From assembly GCA_903642225.1 (NCBI GenBank), contig CAHJWI010000014.1, forward strand, positions 24,028 through 88,027: 64,000 bases of DNA, in the 5' to 3' direction. The notes below the pieces were generated by a model that was given only the letters and a program-made list of their open reading frames with translations, ran no database searches and had not been told where the DNA came from. This DNA comes from Acidobacteriaceae bacterium (GTDB taxonomy: Bacteria; Acidobacteriota; Terriglobia; Terriglobales; Acidobacteriaceae). This document shows, in pieces, positions 1 through 8,847 of this stretch (within the stretch, counting starts at the first letter, position 1; every line of letters begins with the position of its first letter). The position numbers and the translations under genes were made by a program.

Positions 1-734
1 AAGTCGGCACCACCGCAGCTTTTGAGCCGAGTGGTGGCGGCTTCGCGCAATATATACGCGTTATGGACTGGATCGTCGACCGCGGCCTCATCCGCATTCC
101 CGACGACATCCCCTTGGAGCAGGCGGCCTGGATCGAGCCGGTAAACACCTGCTACAAAGCCATCGAACTGTTGCACCTTCAGCCAGACGAAACGGTCCTT
201 GTGATTGGCCAGGGGCCAATCGGCATTCTGCTCGCCGTGCTCGCACAGCGCACCGGTGCCACGGTTTTGACCTCGGACTTGTACCCGGAACGCCACAGCG
301 TTGCGGCCAGCTACGGTCTGCATAACGCGCTGGATGCGAAGGAAGATGTTTCTGCCATCTGCAAAGCAAGAACGGGCGGCAGGGGAGCGGACGTTGCCTT
401 ACTTGCGGTTGGTGCCAACGCCCTCATCACCCTTGCCATGAACAGCATTCGCCCGGGAGGGCGGGTCTGCCTCTTTGCGCAAACGCAGCATGAGCAGGCC
501 CCCTTCGACCCCGGCCAGGTCTGTATGGAGGAGAAGACGCTGATGGGTAGCTACAGCTCGTCAGTCGCCATTCAGGACGCTGCGATACAGCTTGTCTTTG
601 AGGGTTACCGTAATGGCAGCTTCGACCTGACCCGCCTCATCAGCCACCGGTTTCCGCTGTCTCAGGCCGTTGAAGCCATCCATCTGGCCGGCAATCCGCA
701 ACCCGGCAGTATGAAGATTGTTCTGCAGCCCTAA
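1..734 (+). CDS. Zinc-type alcohol/polyol dehydrogenase, 3' part
   Basis: This is the C-terminal 243 residues of a medium-chain dehydrogenase/reductase; the reading frame is open to the window edge, so the catalytic zinc-binding N-terminus lies outside. The first residues (GGFAQYIRV) match the end of the GroES-like domain of sorbitol/threonine dehydrogenase-type enzymes. A Rossmann NAD(P)-binding motif VLVIGQGPIGILLA follows, with an acidic residue after the next strand (TSDLYPER), which suggests NAD rather than NADP. The family oxidises secondary alcohols or sugar alcohols in the cytoplasm. The substrate cannot be read from this fragment. It converges on the NtrC-type gene 20 bp away. Confidence 0.85.
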   Translation, partial: VGTTAAFEPSGGGFAQYIRVMDWIVDRGLIRIPDDIPLEQAAWIEPVNTCYKAIELLHLQPDETVLVIGQGPIGILLAVLAQRTGATVLTSDLYPERHSVAASYGLHNALDAKEDVSAICKARTGGRGADVALLAVGANALITLAMNSIRPGGRVCLFAQTQHEQAPFDPGQVCMEEKTLMGSYSSSVAIQDAAIQLVFEGYRNGSFDLTRLISHRFPLSQAVEAIHLAGNPQPGSMKIVLQP

Positions 735-753
735 AGGAACGCCGCCGCAGGAC

Positions 754-2181
754 TTAATCTCGGCCTCGCTTTTTGACTTCAACGTTCAGACGCTTGAGCT
801 TCTGATTCAAGGTGGACAGCGGAATCTTGAAGAACTCGGCCGTTTCCGTCTGGTTCCAGTTGCAGCGTTCGAGGCGGTCGGCCAGAATTCTGCGCTCGAT
901 CTCTTCCATGATGTCGAACAGTGAGGCGTCCGACTTCTGCTCCAGCAGTGCTGCACTGTAAGGATTGCCAATCAGTTGGGCCGGCAACAGTTCCAAGCCG
1001 ATGTTCTGCGACGTGGAAAGCACGACACCCCGCTCCATCGCGTTCTCCAACTCACGCACGTTGCCGGGCCATTCATAGTCCATCATGGCGCGCAAGGCGT
1101 CAGGCGACAGCGTTCTCGGGTCGACCTCATTTTCTTCCGCGTAGCGCACCAGGAAGTGCGAGGCCAGCAGCGGAATATCTTCTTTACGGGTGCGCAGCGG
1201 CGGCAGATCCAGGTTGATCACGGACAGGCGGTAATAAAGGTCCTCGCGGAAGCGACCGTCTTTGACGGCCTGCCGGAGATCGACGTTGGTGGCGGCCACG
1301 ATGCGCACGTCGACTGCGATTTCGCTGGTTCCTCCCACCTGCATGAAGCGGCGTTCCTGCAGCGCACGCAGAATTTTTGCCTGGGTTTCAATCGGCATCG
1401 TCCCGATTTCATCCAGGAAGAGCGTACCGCCGCTGGCTACCTCGAACAGGCCTTTTTTTGCCGCGATGGCGGATGTGAATGCTCCCTTGACGTGGCCGAA
1501 CAGCGTGGACTCCAATAGGTCCACCGGTACCGCACCCGTGTTGATGGCCACGAACGGCTTGTCCCTGCGCGGCGAGTTCAGGTGAATGGCCTTGGCAATC
1601 AGCTCCTTGCCGGTGCCACTCTCGCCGTGAATAAGGATGGTGGATCGTGATGGCGCGACCTGAGCCACTGTCTCCAGCAGCTTGGTCATCGCATCGCTTT
1701 TGCCGATGATGTTTTCAAACGAGTATCGCTGTTTAAGCGTCCTCTTGAGCTGGACGACCTCTTCCGCCGAACGCGAGCGACCAATTGCCGACCGCATGTC
1801 TGCAAGCAGCTTCTCGTTATCCCATGGTTTCTGGACGAAGTTGTCTGCACCTGCGTGCAGCGCATCCACCACGTTGCCGACTGTTCCGTAGGCGGTGATC
1901 ATGATGACTGGCAGCTGCGGCCGGAGCCGCTTGATGCGCGGTAGAAGGTCGATGCCGCTCTCCCCGGGGAGAGCGAGGTCGAGCAGCAGCAGGTCATATT
2001 CATCGGCCGCCAGCATGTCCAGACCGGTGTTTCCTTCCGGTGCCATGTGGACGTCGAAACCTTCAAGCGTGAGCAGCACTTCGAGGGATTCGCGAATGCC
2101 CGGTTCGTCGTCGATGATGAGGATGCGACCGGTGTTAATCATGGGCGAAACTGGATCCACTGCGAGTGTTGCGTCAGGCAT
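754..2181 (-). CDS. NtrC-family sigma-54-dependent response regulator
   Basis: The 475-residue protein has a receiver domain (acidic pair D24/D25, phosphoacceptor D68, K118), an AAA+ sigma-54 activation domain (Walker A GESGTGKE at 186-193, Walker B GGTLFLDE near 251-258) and a C-terminal Fis-type helix-turn-helix (about 440-463). It should activate sigma-54 promoters when phosphorylated. The start overlaps the end of the histidine kinase gene by 8 bp, so the two form a coupled two-component system. One oddity is the sigma-54 contact loop, which reads GAFTSA (233-238) instead of GAFTGA, and the usual NCAAIP segment reads NTGAVP. The target genes are unknown. Confidence 0.93.
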   Translation of the reverse strand: MPDATLAVDPVSPMINTGRILIIDDEPGIRESLEVLLTLEGFDVHMAPEGNTGLDMLAADEYDLLLLDLALPGESGIDLLPRIKRLRPQLPVIMITAYGTVGNVVDALHAGADNFVQKPWDNEKLLADMRSAIGRSRSAEEVVQLKRTLKQRYSFENIIGKSDAMTKLLETVAQVAPSRSTILIHGESGTGKELIAKAIHLNSPRRDKPFVAINTGAVPVDLLESTLFGHVKGAFTSAIAAKKGLFEVASGGTLFLDEIGTMPIETQAKILRALQERRFMQVGGTSEIAVDVRIVAATNVDLRQAVKDGRFREDLYYRLSVINLDLPPLRTRKEDIPLLASHFLVRYAEENEVDPRTLSPDALRAMMDYEWPGNVRELENAMERGVVLSTSQNIGLELLPAQLIGNPYSAALLEQKSDASLFDIMEEIERRILADRLERCNWNQTETAEFFKIPLSTLNQKLKRLNVEVKKRGRD

Positions 2182-5116
2182 TTACAGTCCTTGTTTCGGC
2201 GGCGGATGGATGGGCCGCTTCTGCTTGGACGTGTGAGCCGGCCATCGCGGGTAGTGCGGGGAAGAGCAACCGAAAGGTCGTGCCTTCGCCCACGATGCTA
2301 TCTACCTGGATGCGACCGGCATGTTCCTGGACAATGCCGTAGGAGACAGCCAGACCCAGGCCGGTACCCTTGTGCTGGCCCTCTTTGGGCGTGTTCTTGG
2401 TAGTGAAGAACGGGTCGTAGATGCGGTGAACGTGGGCTGCCTCGATGCCGGAACCGGTGTCCCGAAAGGTGACCGCGACTTCCTCTTCGACCTGCCCTGT
2501 GGACAGGTAGAGTTCGGTGCCACCGCTCTCAAGCATGGCGTCTTTCGCGTTCAGCAGCATGTTGAGGAACACCTGCTGCAGCTTGCCATGGCTTCCATGA
2601 ATGCGGCTAACCTGCGCATACTCTGTATGTACATGCATGCGAGCGGTACGAAACTGGTGATCGAGCAGCAGCAGCGTCTCACGCAGAACTGCGTTCACAT
2701 CCAGTGTGACAAACTCGCTGCCGGTGGCACGTGAGAAGTTCAGCAGGCCGTTCACGATTTCGGATGCGCGGAAGGTCTGCTGTGTAATCTTTTCCAGAAC
2801 CGGACGCAAACGGACAGCCATAGGGTCATCCCCGCGCGCCTGCTTCTGCAACATCTGCGCATAGCTGCTGATGACCGCCAGAGGGGTGTTCACTTCGTGG
2901 GCTACACCCGCGGCCAATAGGCCGATCGACGAGAGCTTTTCCGCCTGCGTAAGTTGCGATTCCAGCAGCGTGCGCTCCGTTATGTCCTCAACCAGAACGA
3001 TGCTGCCGACCGATACGAACTCGCGCGTGAGTAATGGCGAGATGGCAACGTTCACCGTGCGTGATTCGCCATTGCGAAGCGGCATTCTGACTTTGGGCAG
3101 GTGGTGTGTTCCGCTCTGGTCGTGGGCGCGTTCAAATTCGGTGACAAACTCAGTGGGAAAGATCTCGGAGATGTGGCGGCTGAGAGCCTCTACCCTCGGC
3201 AGCGCGACCATCACCTCCATTTCAGCGTTCCAGCTTTCGACGCAGTCGTCCAGGTCAAGGGCGAAGATCCCGACCTTAATGGATTCCACGATATTCTCGT
3301 TGAATTCCTTGAGCCGCTCGAACTCCGAACGTTGCCGATTGAGCGATGCAAAAAGCTGTGCATTTTGAATAGCAATGGCGATGTAGCCAGCCAACGACTC
3401 CAGCAGCTCCATATCTTCAGACGAGAGAAAGTCACCTTCGCGGGTGCGGCCCAGGCCTATTACGGCGATTGTCCGGGCGGGGTAGTTGGCCTCCGCGATA
3501 CGGCAAGGCAGGTAGTAATTCATGTCCAAAGCGCGCGAGATGGTCTGTTCATCCGCGGACAGGTGGGGCAAGGAACTCGGCTTTTCGAAGAAGAGGTGAC
3601 CCTGTGCATCGGGGGCGTCAAACTGCAGAAAGGAAGCTGCAGAGGTTTGCTGCGGCATGGACCTGAGGATGTCGTCACTGAGGCCATGGGACGCTGCAAG
3701 TTGAAAGACTTTGCCTGTACGCCGAATGCCGCCGGGAGAGACGAACAGAACGACACGCTCCACCAGCAGAACCTGTGCGAGCCGATCGACGACGGAGCGA
3801 GAGAGGGTTTGAAGGTCGGTCTGCGAAGAGAGACCGCGGCTGAACTCGATCAGCGTCTCCCGATAGTCGTAGCGCTTTTGGTCGAAGACGCGGTCAACGC
3901 GGCTTTGGATTGCAGCTTTGATGGGGTCGAAGATCAGGGCAGTGGCGACAATAACGGCGAGGATCCCCCACGTCTTGAGACTTGGCAAGCGGGAGTGTGC
4001 GACCTCGCCAGCGAAGGCCACGATCATGAAGTACACACCCACGAGAGCAGCCGTGGCGAGGGTGTAAGTCACACCACGCTTGAAGATCAGGTCGGTGTCC
4101 ATCAGCCGGTAGCGCACAATCGCCCAGGCAAATGTGAGTGGCAGAAAAATCAGGCAGAAGCTGACCACCTTGGCGATGGTAAGAGAGACCGGAAGATCGA
4201 ACAGATAAGGAATGGCGTAAAGGACGGTGAAGGGCAGCACGGATAACAGCGTTCCGCGTGTAAGCCACTTGAGTTGCTGGCGTTCCAGCACCTCGCCCGT
4301 GTTGCGGTACCGAAGCCAAAATACGATGGCTGCGACGACGTAAAAGCCCGCCGAGTAGGCGACGTCGATCTGATCGAGGCGGTGACGCAGACGCTCAGTA
4401 GCAACCCAGCGTGTGAGTGCAACGACCTGCAGAGCGATGATGAGAGAACCAGGCAGATAGAGCAGGATGCTGAGCAGCCGCCGGCGCAGGGAAGGTCGTG
4501 CCTCGCCGAAGGTAATTGCAAAGTGCAGAAAGAGGGCTGGTTGAAGTGCCGTCGCGAGCACGTTTCCCCAGAAGATCGACCAGTCAAGCGTATCGAACTG
4601 TCCGGTGTACCGAAAGGAGTACAGCATGCCCGAGACCAGACAGAAGAAGTAGAAATGAGTCGCCTTGGGTGCGGTCCAGCGGCGAAAGAGGACGTAAAGA
4701 CCGATGGCAAGGTATACCAGGGCGATAAGACGCAACCCCTGGTTGCGCGTGTGGTCCGTCGGTTCCAGGATGACCTGGATGTCAAGCGGTGCGCCATCAC
4801 GCCCCAGTGCATAGTGGATGCGGTTCCAGGTGCCGGTTCGCGCCATTTCGCGTTCCAAGGGAGCTACCGTCGGGGTCGGCCTGCCGTTTGCGGCGGTAAG
4901 CTTGTCGCCGGTGCGCACGCCTTCGCGGTGGGCCGGGCTGTCCACAGGGACGCGTTCCGCCTGAAGACTACCGTTGGTCTCAAGCCACCACACACCGTCG
5001 GTCGGCTGCTCGTAGTTGTTCTCCTGGATGAAGTTGAGCGCGCCGAGCACGCAGAGCAGCAGAGTCGCAAGGGCGAGGACGGTCGCAAGTACGCGGGTTT
5101 GCGAGGTCTTCTCCAT
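2174..5116 (-). CDS. Membrane sensor histidine kinase with PDZ, GAF and PAS domains
   Basis: This 980-residue sensor kinase starts with a transmembrane helix (about 10-30), then a periplasmic PDZ-like segment (SPAHREGVRTGDKL). Several hydrophobic helices follow between roughly 125 and 360. The cytoplasmic part has a GAF-like domain, a PAS domain, a HisKA domain with H740 in AHEVNTPLAV, and an HATPase domain with RIYDPFFTTK and GTGLGLAVSYGIV. It is the likely partner of the NtrC-type regulator that follows it with an 8-bp overlap. PDZ modules in sensors usually bind peptide ends, so a misfolded-envelope or peptide signal is plausible but is my inference. Confidence 0.92.
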   Translation of the reverse strand: MEKTSQTRVLATVLALATLLLCVLGALNFIQENNYEQPTDGVWWLETNGSLQAERVPVDSPAHREGVRTGDKLTAANGRPTPTVAPLEREMARTGTWNRIHYALGRDGAPLDIQVILEPTDHTRNQGLRLIALVYLAIGLYVLFRRWTAPKATHFYFFCLVSGMLYSFRYTGQFDTLDWSIFWGNVLATALQPALFLHFAITFGEARPSLRRRLLSILLYLPGSLIIALQVVALTRWVATERLRHRLDQIDVAYSAGFYVVAAIVFWLRYRNTGEVLERQQLKWLTRGTLLSVLPFTVLYAIPYLFDLPVSLTIAKVVSFCLIFLPLTFAWAIVRYRLMDTDLIFKRGVTYTLATAALVGVYFMIVAFAGEVAHSRLPSLKTWGILAVIVATALIFDPIKAAIQSRVDRVFDQKRYDYRETLIEFSRGLSSQTDLQTLSRSVVDRLAQVLLVERVVLFVSPGGIRRTGKVFQLAASHGLSDDILRSMPQQTSAASFLQFDAPDAQGHLFFEKPSSLPHLSADEQTISRALDMNYYLPCRIAEANYPARTIAVIGLGRTREGDFLSSEDMELLESLAGYIAIAIQNAQLFASLNRQRSEFERLKEFNENIVESIKVGIFALDLDDCVESWNAEMEVMVALPRVEALSRHISEIFPTEFVTEFERAHDQSGTHHLPKVRMPLRNGESRTVNVAISPLLTREFVSVGSIVLVEDITERTLLESQLTQAEKLSSIGLLAAGVAHEVNTPLAVISSYAQMLQKQARGDDPMAVRLRPVLEKITQQTFRASEIVNGLLNFSRATGSEFVTLDVNAVLRETLLLLDHQFRTARMHVHTEYAQVSRIHGSHGKLQQVFLNMLLNAKDAMLESGGTELYLSTGQVEEEVAVTFRDTGSGIEAAHVHRIYDPFFTTKNTPKEGQHKGTGLGLAVSYGIVQEHAGRIQVDSIVGEGTTFRLLFPALPAMAGSHVQAEAAHPSAAETRTVNA

Positions 5117-5178
5117 GGGCGCTTAACGTACTCCGTCCGGCAGAGAGGCCGGTTGTTGACTCCATTGGTTCAACGAGA

Positions 5179-5194
5179 TGCACGTCTGTGGCCA
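5179..5194 (-). promoter_or_regulatory. Weak sigma-54-like promoter before the histidine kinase
   Basis: Read on the reverse strand the site is TGGCCACAGACGTGCA. It keeps the essential GG and GC dinucleotides with the correct 10-bp gap and matches 12 of 16 consensus positions (TGGCACG-N4-TTGCW). It would start transcription about 52 bp before the kinase start codon, which would fit autoregulation by the NtrC-type product. Four mismatches make this a tentative call. Confidence 0.25.
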
Positions 5195-5386
5195 AAGTCG
5201 GGTGCATGACTTCTGCCACAAACGCCGTGTTTGTACCTTCAGCCTACAATGAATGACTGTCGCCCTTCCAAAGGTGGAAGATGCCCTTCCAGAAACGGGA
5301 GTACCACGAAAGGGTGAGACTCAATCCGGGAACGCAAGGGTGAACTTGCCTTGACCGCACTGGTGAACTGGGTTGAACTAATACGA

Positions 5387-6643
5387 ATGACCAGATTTCA
5401 TCAGGACGGCAAGGCGGCCAGCATGCTGGCGCGCGACAGCGAGTGGCTGCTGCCGGTGTACGCGCGCTTTCCCGTCGCCATGGAGCGTGGCGAAGGTGTC
5501 TACCTTTTTGACACGTCCGGCAACCGCTACCTCGACTTAATGGGCGGTCTGGGTGTGAATGCACTTGGCCACGCGCATCCGCGCATGGTGAGGGCAACGG
5601 CAGAGCAGGCAGCGCGCATGGTGCACCTGTCCCCGCAGTATTGCACGCCGGCAGCCGGTGAACTTGCGGAGCGTCTGTGCCTGCTGTCGGGGATGGCGGG
5701 CGTGTTTTACTCCACCGGTGGCTCAGAGTCGGTGGAAGGCGCGATCAAGCTTGCACGGGCTTTTGGGATCGAACATGCCGGCGCATCCAAGTTCCGCATT
5801 GCCGCGCTCGAGGGCTCCTACCATGGGCGAACCTTTGGTTCCATGTCGGTGACGGGCCAGTCCAAGTACCGCGATGGTTTTGGACCAACGCTGGACGGTG
5901 TGGACCTAGCACGAAAAAATGACATTGCATCTTTGTGCTCTGCTGTCTCTGTTGACACGTGCGCGATCTTGCTGGAGACGGTGCTGGGCGAGGGCGGCGT
6001 TCACAATTTGGACGCGGAGTTTTTGCAGGAGGCACGACGCCTTGCGCACGAGTACGACGCTTTGCTGATCCTGGATGAGATTCAGTGTGGGCTAGGACGT
6101 GTCGGCCAGTGGTTTGCCTTTGAGCAGAGTGGAGTGCAGCCGGACGTGCTGATTCTGGGCAAACCGCTGGGCGGGGGCTTGCCTCTCAGCGCATTTCTGG
6201 TGTCCGGCGAACTGTTTCACGTCCTGGGGATTGGCAAGCATGGCAGCACGCTGGGTGGTTCGCCGCTGGCGTGCCGTCTCGGTCTTGAATTCCTGTCTAC
6301 CGTCGAAGAGGAGAATCTTCTGGCGCGTGTGCTGGACACGGGGGCGTATCTGTCTACCCATCTTGAGGCACTGGCACGCGAGGGTGGTGTCGCGGTGGAA
6401 GCTCGCGGACGCGGATTGATCCAAGGCCTTGAATTGTCCGTTCCGGGAAGACCGATCGCCGAGGCGGCTTTGGAACAGGGCCTGATGCTGAATTTTGTAC
6501 AGGGAAATGTGATGCGCTTTCTGCCGTCGTTCCTGCTGGAGCGCAAGCACGTGGACGCGATGCTTGAGGTGGTACGTCCCCTATTGAAGCGTGCGGCCGC
6601 GGGCAAGGCAAGTCTGGAAACCACTCTGGTCGCCGTCGCCTAG
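5387..6643 (+). CDS. Class III aminotransferase (acetylornithine aminotransferase-like)
   Basis: This PLP-dependent enzyme of about 418 residues belongs to the ArgD/ornithine aminotransferase fold. It shows the N-terminal RFPVAMERGEGVYLFD strand, YSTGGSESVEGAIKLAR (phosphate-binding loop), LDEIQCGLGRVGQWF (aspartate contacting the pyridine nitrogen) and ILGKPLGGGLPLSAF with the Schiff-base lysine. Acetylornithine aminotransferase (arginine synthesis) is most likely, but no arginine genes lie beside it, so other omega-amino substrates are possible. Three starts are possible: TTG 5351, ATG 5387 and ATG 5423. The last two lie closest to the conserved start of the family, and only 5423 has a clear AAGGCGG ribosome site. 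Confidence 0.88.
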   Translation: MTRFHQDGKAASMLARDSEWLLPVYARFPVAMERGEGVYLFDTSGNRYLDLMGGLGVNALGHAHPRMVRATAEQAARMVHLSPQYCTPAAGELAERLCLLSGMAGVFYSTGGSESVEGAIKLARAFGIEHAGASKFRIAALEGSYHGRTFGSMSVTGQSKYRDGFGPTLDGVDLARKNDIASLCSAVSVDTCAILLETVLGEGGVHNLDAEFLQEARRLAHEYDALLILDEIQCGLGRVGQWFAFEQSGVQPDVLILGKPLGGGLPLSAFLVSGELFHVLGIGKHGSTLGGSPLACRLGLEFLSTVEEENLLARVLDTGAYLSTHLEALAREGGVAVEARGRGLIQGLELSVPGRPIAEAALEQGLMLNFVQGNVMRFLPSFLLERKHVDAMLEVVRPLLKRAAAGKASLETTLVAVA

Positions 6644-6673
6644 TTCGCGACCTGTGAGTAGTTGTGGAACCTG

Positions 6674-7354
6674 TCAGGTGCGCGGAGCTACGGTCAGTTG
6701 AAGCTCCGTTTCCAGCCAGTCGCGAAGGGTCCGTTGCATCTCCGCTAGCTTCGGCTTGGGCGAGGCAGGGACGCCCATGAAGAAGTGCTCCGCGCCTTCA
6801 ATCCAATGCATAAATTTAGGCTTGGGAGTTTGCTGAAAAAGCGCTTCCATGGTGGACCGCGGTGCGAAGGGATCGTCCGATCCCGTGAGGAAAAGTTTGG
6901 GCTGGGTGCAGTCAGTCAGGAACTCATACGTGTAGTGGCGGCCACCTGCTGCCAGAGGCATGCCCAGGCCTATAAGCGCTGCGATACGCGGATCGCCACA
7001 TCCGGCGCGAAAGCCGATGTTTGCCCCAAAGGAAAAGCCTGCCAGCAGCACCGGGAGCTGAAAATTTGTTGAAAGCCAGTCGATGGCTGCACGGACGTCC
7101 TCAATCTCTCCCGGTCCGTTGGTGTATTCACCGGCGCTGAGGCCAACCCCTCTAAAGTTGAACCGGAGCACAGGCAAGCCGAAATGGGCAAAGGCCTTCA
7201 TGGCTTGGAAGACGACCTTGGTGTGCATGGTGCCGCCAGAGGGTGGGTGCGGATGGCAGACCAGAGCGCAGTAGCGAGCAGATGTGACGCCTTCATTGAG
7301 CAAAGCTTCAAGGCGTCCTGCTGGTCCGCGCAGGTCGTTGATGGTGCGAATCAC
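6674..7354 (-). CDS. Alpha/beta hydrolase
   Basis: The 226-residue cytoplasmic hydrolase has CHPHPPSGGTMHTKVV near the N-terminus, the nucleophile elbow GFSFGAN (serine nucleophile), the aspartate segment LTGSDDPFA and a late histidine in EGAEHFF, giving a complete Ser-Asp-His triad. It matches the family often annotated as 'alpha/beta hydrolase of unknown function', with the CHPHP signature of dienelactone-hydrolase-like proteins. I chose the GTG start because it carries a GGAGA ribosome site seven bases upstream. An upstream ATG would run into the neighbouring glycosylase gene. The substrate is unknown. Confidence 0.85.
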   Translation of the reverse strand: MIRTINDLRGPAGRLEALLNEGVTSARYCALVCHPHPPSGGTMHTKVVFQAMKAFAHFGLPVLRFNFRGVGLSAGEYTNGPGEIEDVRAAIDWLSTNFQLPVLLAGFSFGANIGFRAGCGDPRIAALIGLGMPLAAGGRHYTYEFLTDCTQPKLFLTGSDDPFAPRSTMEALFQQTPKPKFMHWIEGAEHFFMGVPASPKPKLAEMQRTLRDWLETELQLTVAPRT

Positions 7355-7395
7355 GTTGGCTCTCCATCCTTCAGCGTCGCACAAAAAGTGGGCAG

Positions 7396-8847
7396 CTAGG
7401 CAGACTGCATATACTGTCGAGCTAATTGCAGGTCGTCGCGCAGATGCCGGTAGAGGGTTTCGCGGGTTGCGTCGTCTTTGCCGCGCAGCACGGCGCTGGG
7501 GTGGATTGTGGCCATGATCTGGTCCGCAAAGCTGCTGGGCATGAGCTTGCCGCGGTCGCGCATGAGGGCGAAGGTGCCGCCAAGGAGTGACTTGGACGCA
7601 GACGCGCCAAGGCATACGACGAGCTTCGGCTTGAGCGCGTCAAGCTCCGCGAGCAGCCACGGCCGGCAGGCCATGATCTCGCTGACACGCGGATTCTGGT
7701 GGAGACGCACCTTGCCGCGCAGGACGAATTTAAAGTGCTTCACGGCGTTGGTCATGTAGACCGTCTCCGGTGGCAGGCCGGCCTCGCCAAGTGCCTTGCG
7801 CAAGACGCCACCTGCGGGGCCGATGAAGGGCTCGCCACGCCGGTCTTCCTGGTCACCGGGCTGCTCACCCACGAGCACGATCTGTGCCGTGCCGGGTCCG
7901 CGCCCGGGGACGACCTGAGTTGCGTGCTCATAGAGCTCACACCCGCGGCAACCTGGCATTGCCTGGTTGAGGACAGGGAGGCTGTGCTCCGCCGGTACGA
8001 AGGGTGCCGCAGTGGGTTTATCGCTTTGCTTGCTCACCATCAGTTCGACTCGTCCTTCAGCTTTTTGCAGCAGGGAGGGCAGCAGCTCGACCTCTGGCAG
8101 ATTGCTCCAATACTTCACCGGCATGTGGCTGCGCATCACGTCCGGATTCAGCCGCGCAGGGTTGAAGATGCTGCTGTAGTAACTCTTCCACAGGGTCTCC
8201 AGTTCATCCTCGCTGGGGGCGTGACTGCGGTCCAGCGGTGGACCGAACTGCAAGGTACCGACGGCAGGATCCCAAAATACTGAGCCATCGGGAGTAAGAA
8301 TGGACCATCGCATGATGGCGAAGCGCTCCGCAAAGAACGGTGCAGCCAAAGGCAGGATGCGGTGTGCGGGTTCATACCAGGCGATGAACTGCTCGCCAGC
8401 CTCGTCAGTCAGCTTGCGAAAACGCACAAATGCGTGCATTTTGTGTTCATCGCGCTTGATCTGCTGCACCAACCGCAGCATGGCGCTGACGTCTGCATCC
8501 ACTTCCACGCGCATGAGCTCCCGGTTGCTTTGTAGCCGCCAGAGCAGACGATAAAGCAGGTTCCAGCGCGAGGGATCGCGGTGCAACGCAGCCAGCTGGG
8601 CGCGCTCAAGAAAGGCCTTTGAGACGTAGGGGACAAGCGCAGCATTTCCAGAGAGCTCGTTGAGCAGAGCAGTTTTTGTGCTCACCGCGCCGAAGAGGTC
8701 GTCCGCAACGGGAATGGTCTCATCCGCAAAGTCAATGGCATCCGGCTCAAGTCGCTGCTGGAAGGCGACGCGTGCCAACTGGCGCCATGCGTCGAAGTCC
8801 GGCGCCACCATGACCCGCGTGACGCCGTTGACGGTGCTGCTGCTCAC
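7396..8847 (-). CDS. TIGR03915-UdgX fusion, uracil-DNA-binding repair protein
   Basis: The 483-residue protein joins two modules. Residues 1-260 match the 'probable DNA metabolism protein' domain (DEHKMHAFVRFR, WYEPAHRILPLAAPFF). Residues 290-483 are a UdgX-type uracil-DNA glycosylase with cluster cysteines C300, C303 and C394, motif GEQPGD (327-332) and HPSAVLR. UdgX proteins cross-link to the abasic site through the histidine of a KRRIH loop. Here the loop reads KVRLH (379-383), with the histidine kept. The GTG start overlaps the stop of the radical SAM gene (GTGA), so both are translated together. Fusion and pairing are known for these families; their joint role is not settled. Confidence 0.92.
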   Translation of the reverse strand: MSSSTVNGVTRVMVAPDFDAWRQLARVAFQQRLEPDAIDFADETIPVADDLFGAVSTKTALLNELSGNAALVPYVSKAFLERAQLAALHRDPSRWNLLYRLLWRLQSNRELMRVEVDADVSAMLRLVQQIKRDEHKMHAFVRFRKLTDEAGEQFIAWYEPAHRILPLAAPFFAERFAIMRWSILTPDGSVFWDPAVGTLQFGPPLDRSHAPSEDELETLWKSYYSSIFNPARLNPDVMRSHMPVKYWSNLPEVELLPSLLQKAEGRVELMVSKQSDKPTAAPFVPAEHSLPVLNQAMPGCRGCELYEHATQVVPGRGPGTAQIVLVGEQPGDQEDRRGEPFIGPAGGVLRKALGEAGLPPETVYMTNAVKHFKFVLRGKVRLHQNPRVSEIMACRPWLLAELDALKPKLVVCLGASASKSLLGGTFALMRDRGKLMPSSFADQIMATIHPSAVLRGKDDATRETLYRHLRDDLQLARQYMQSA

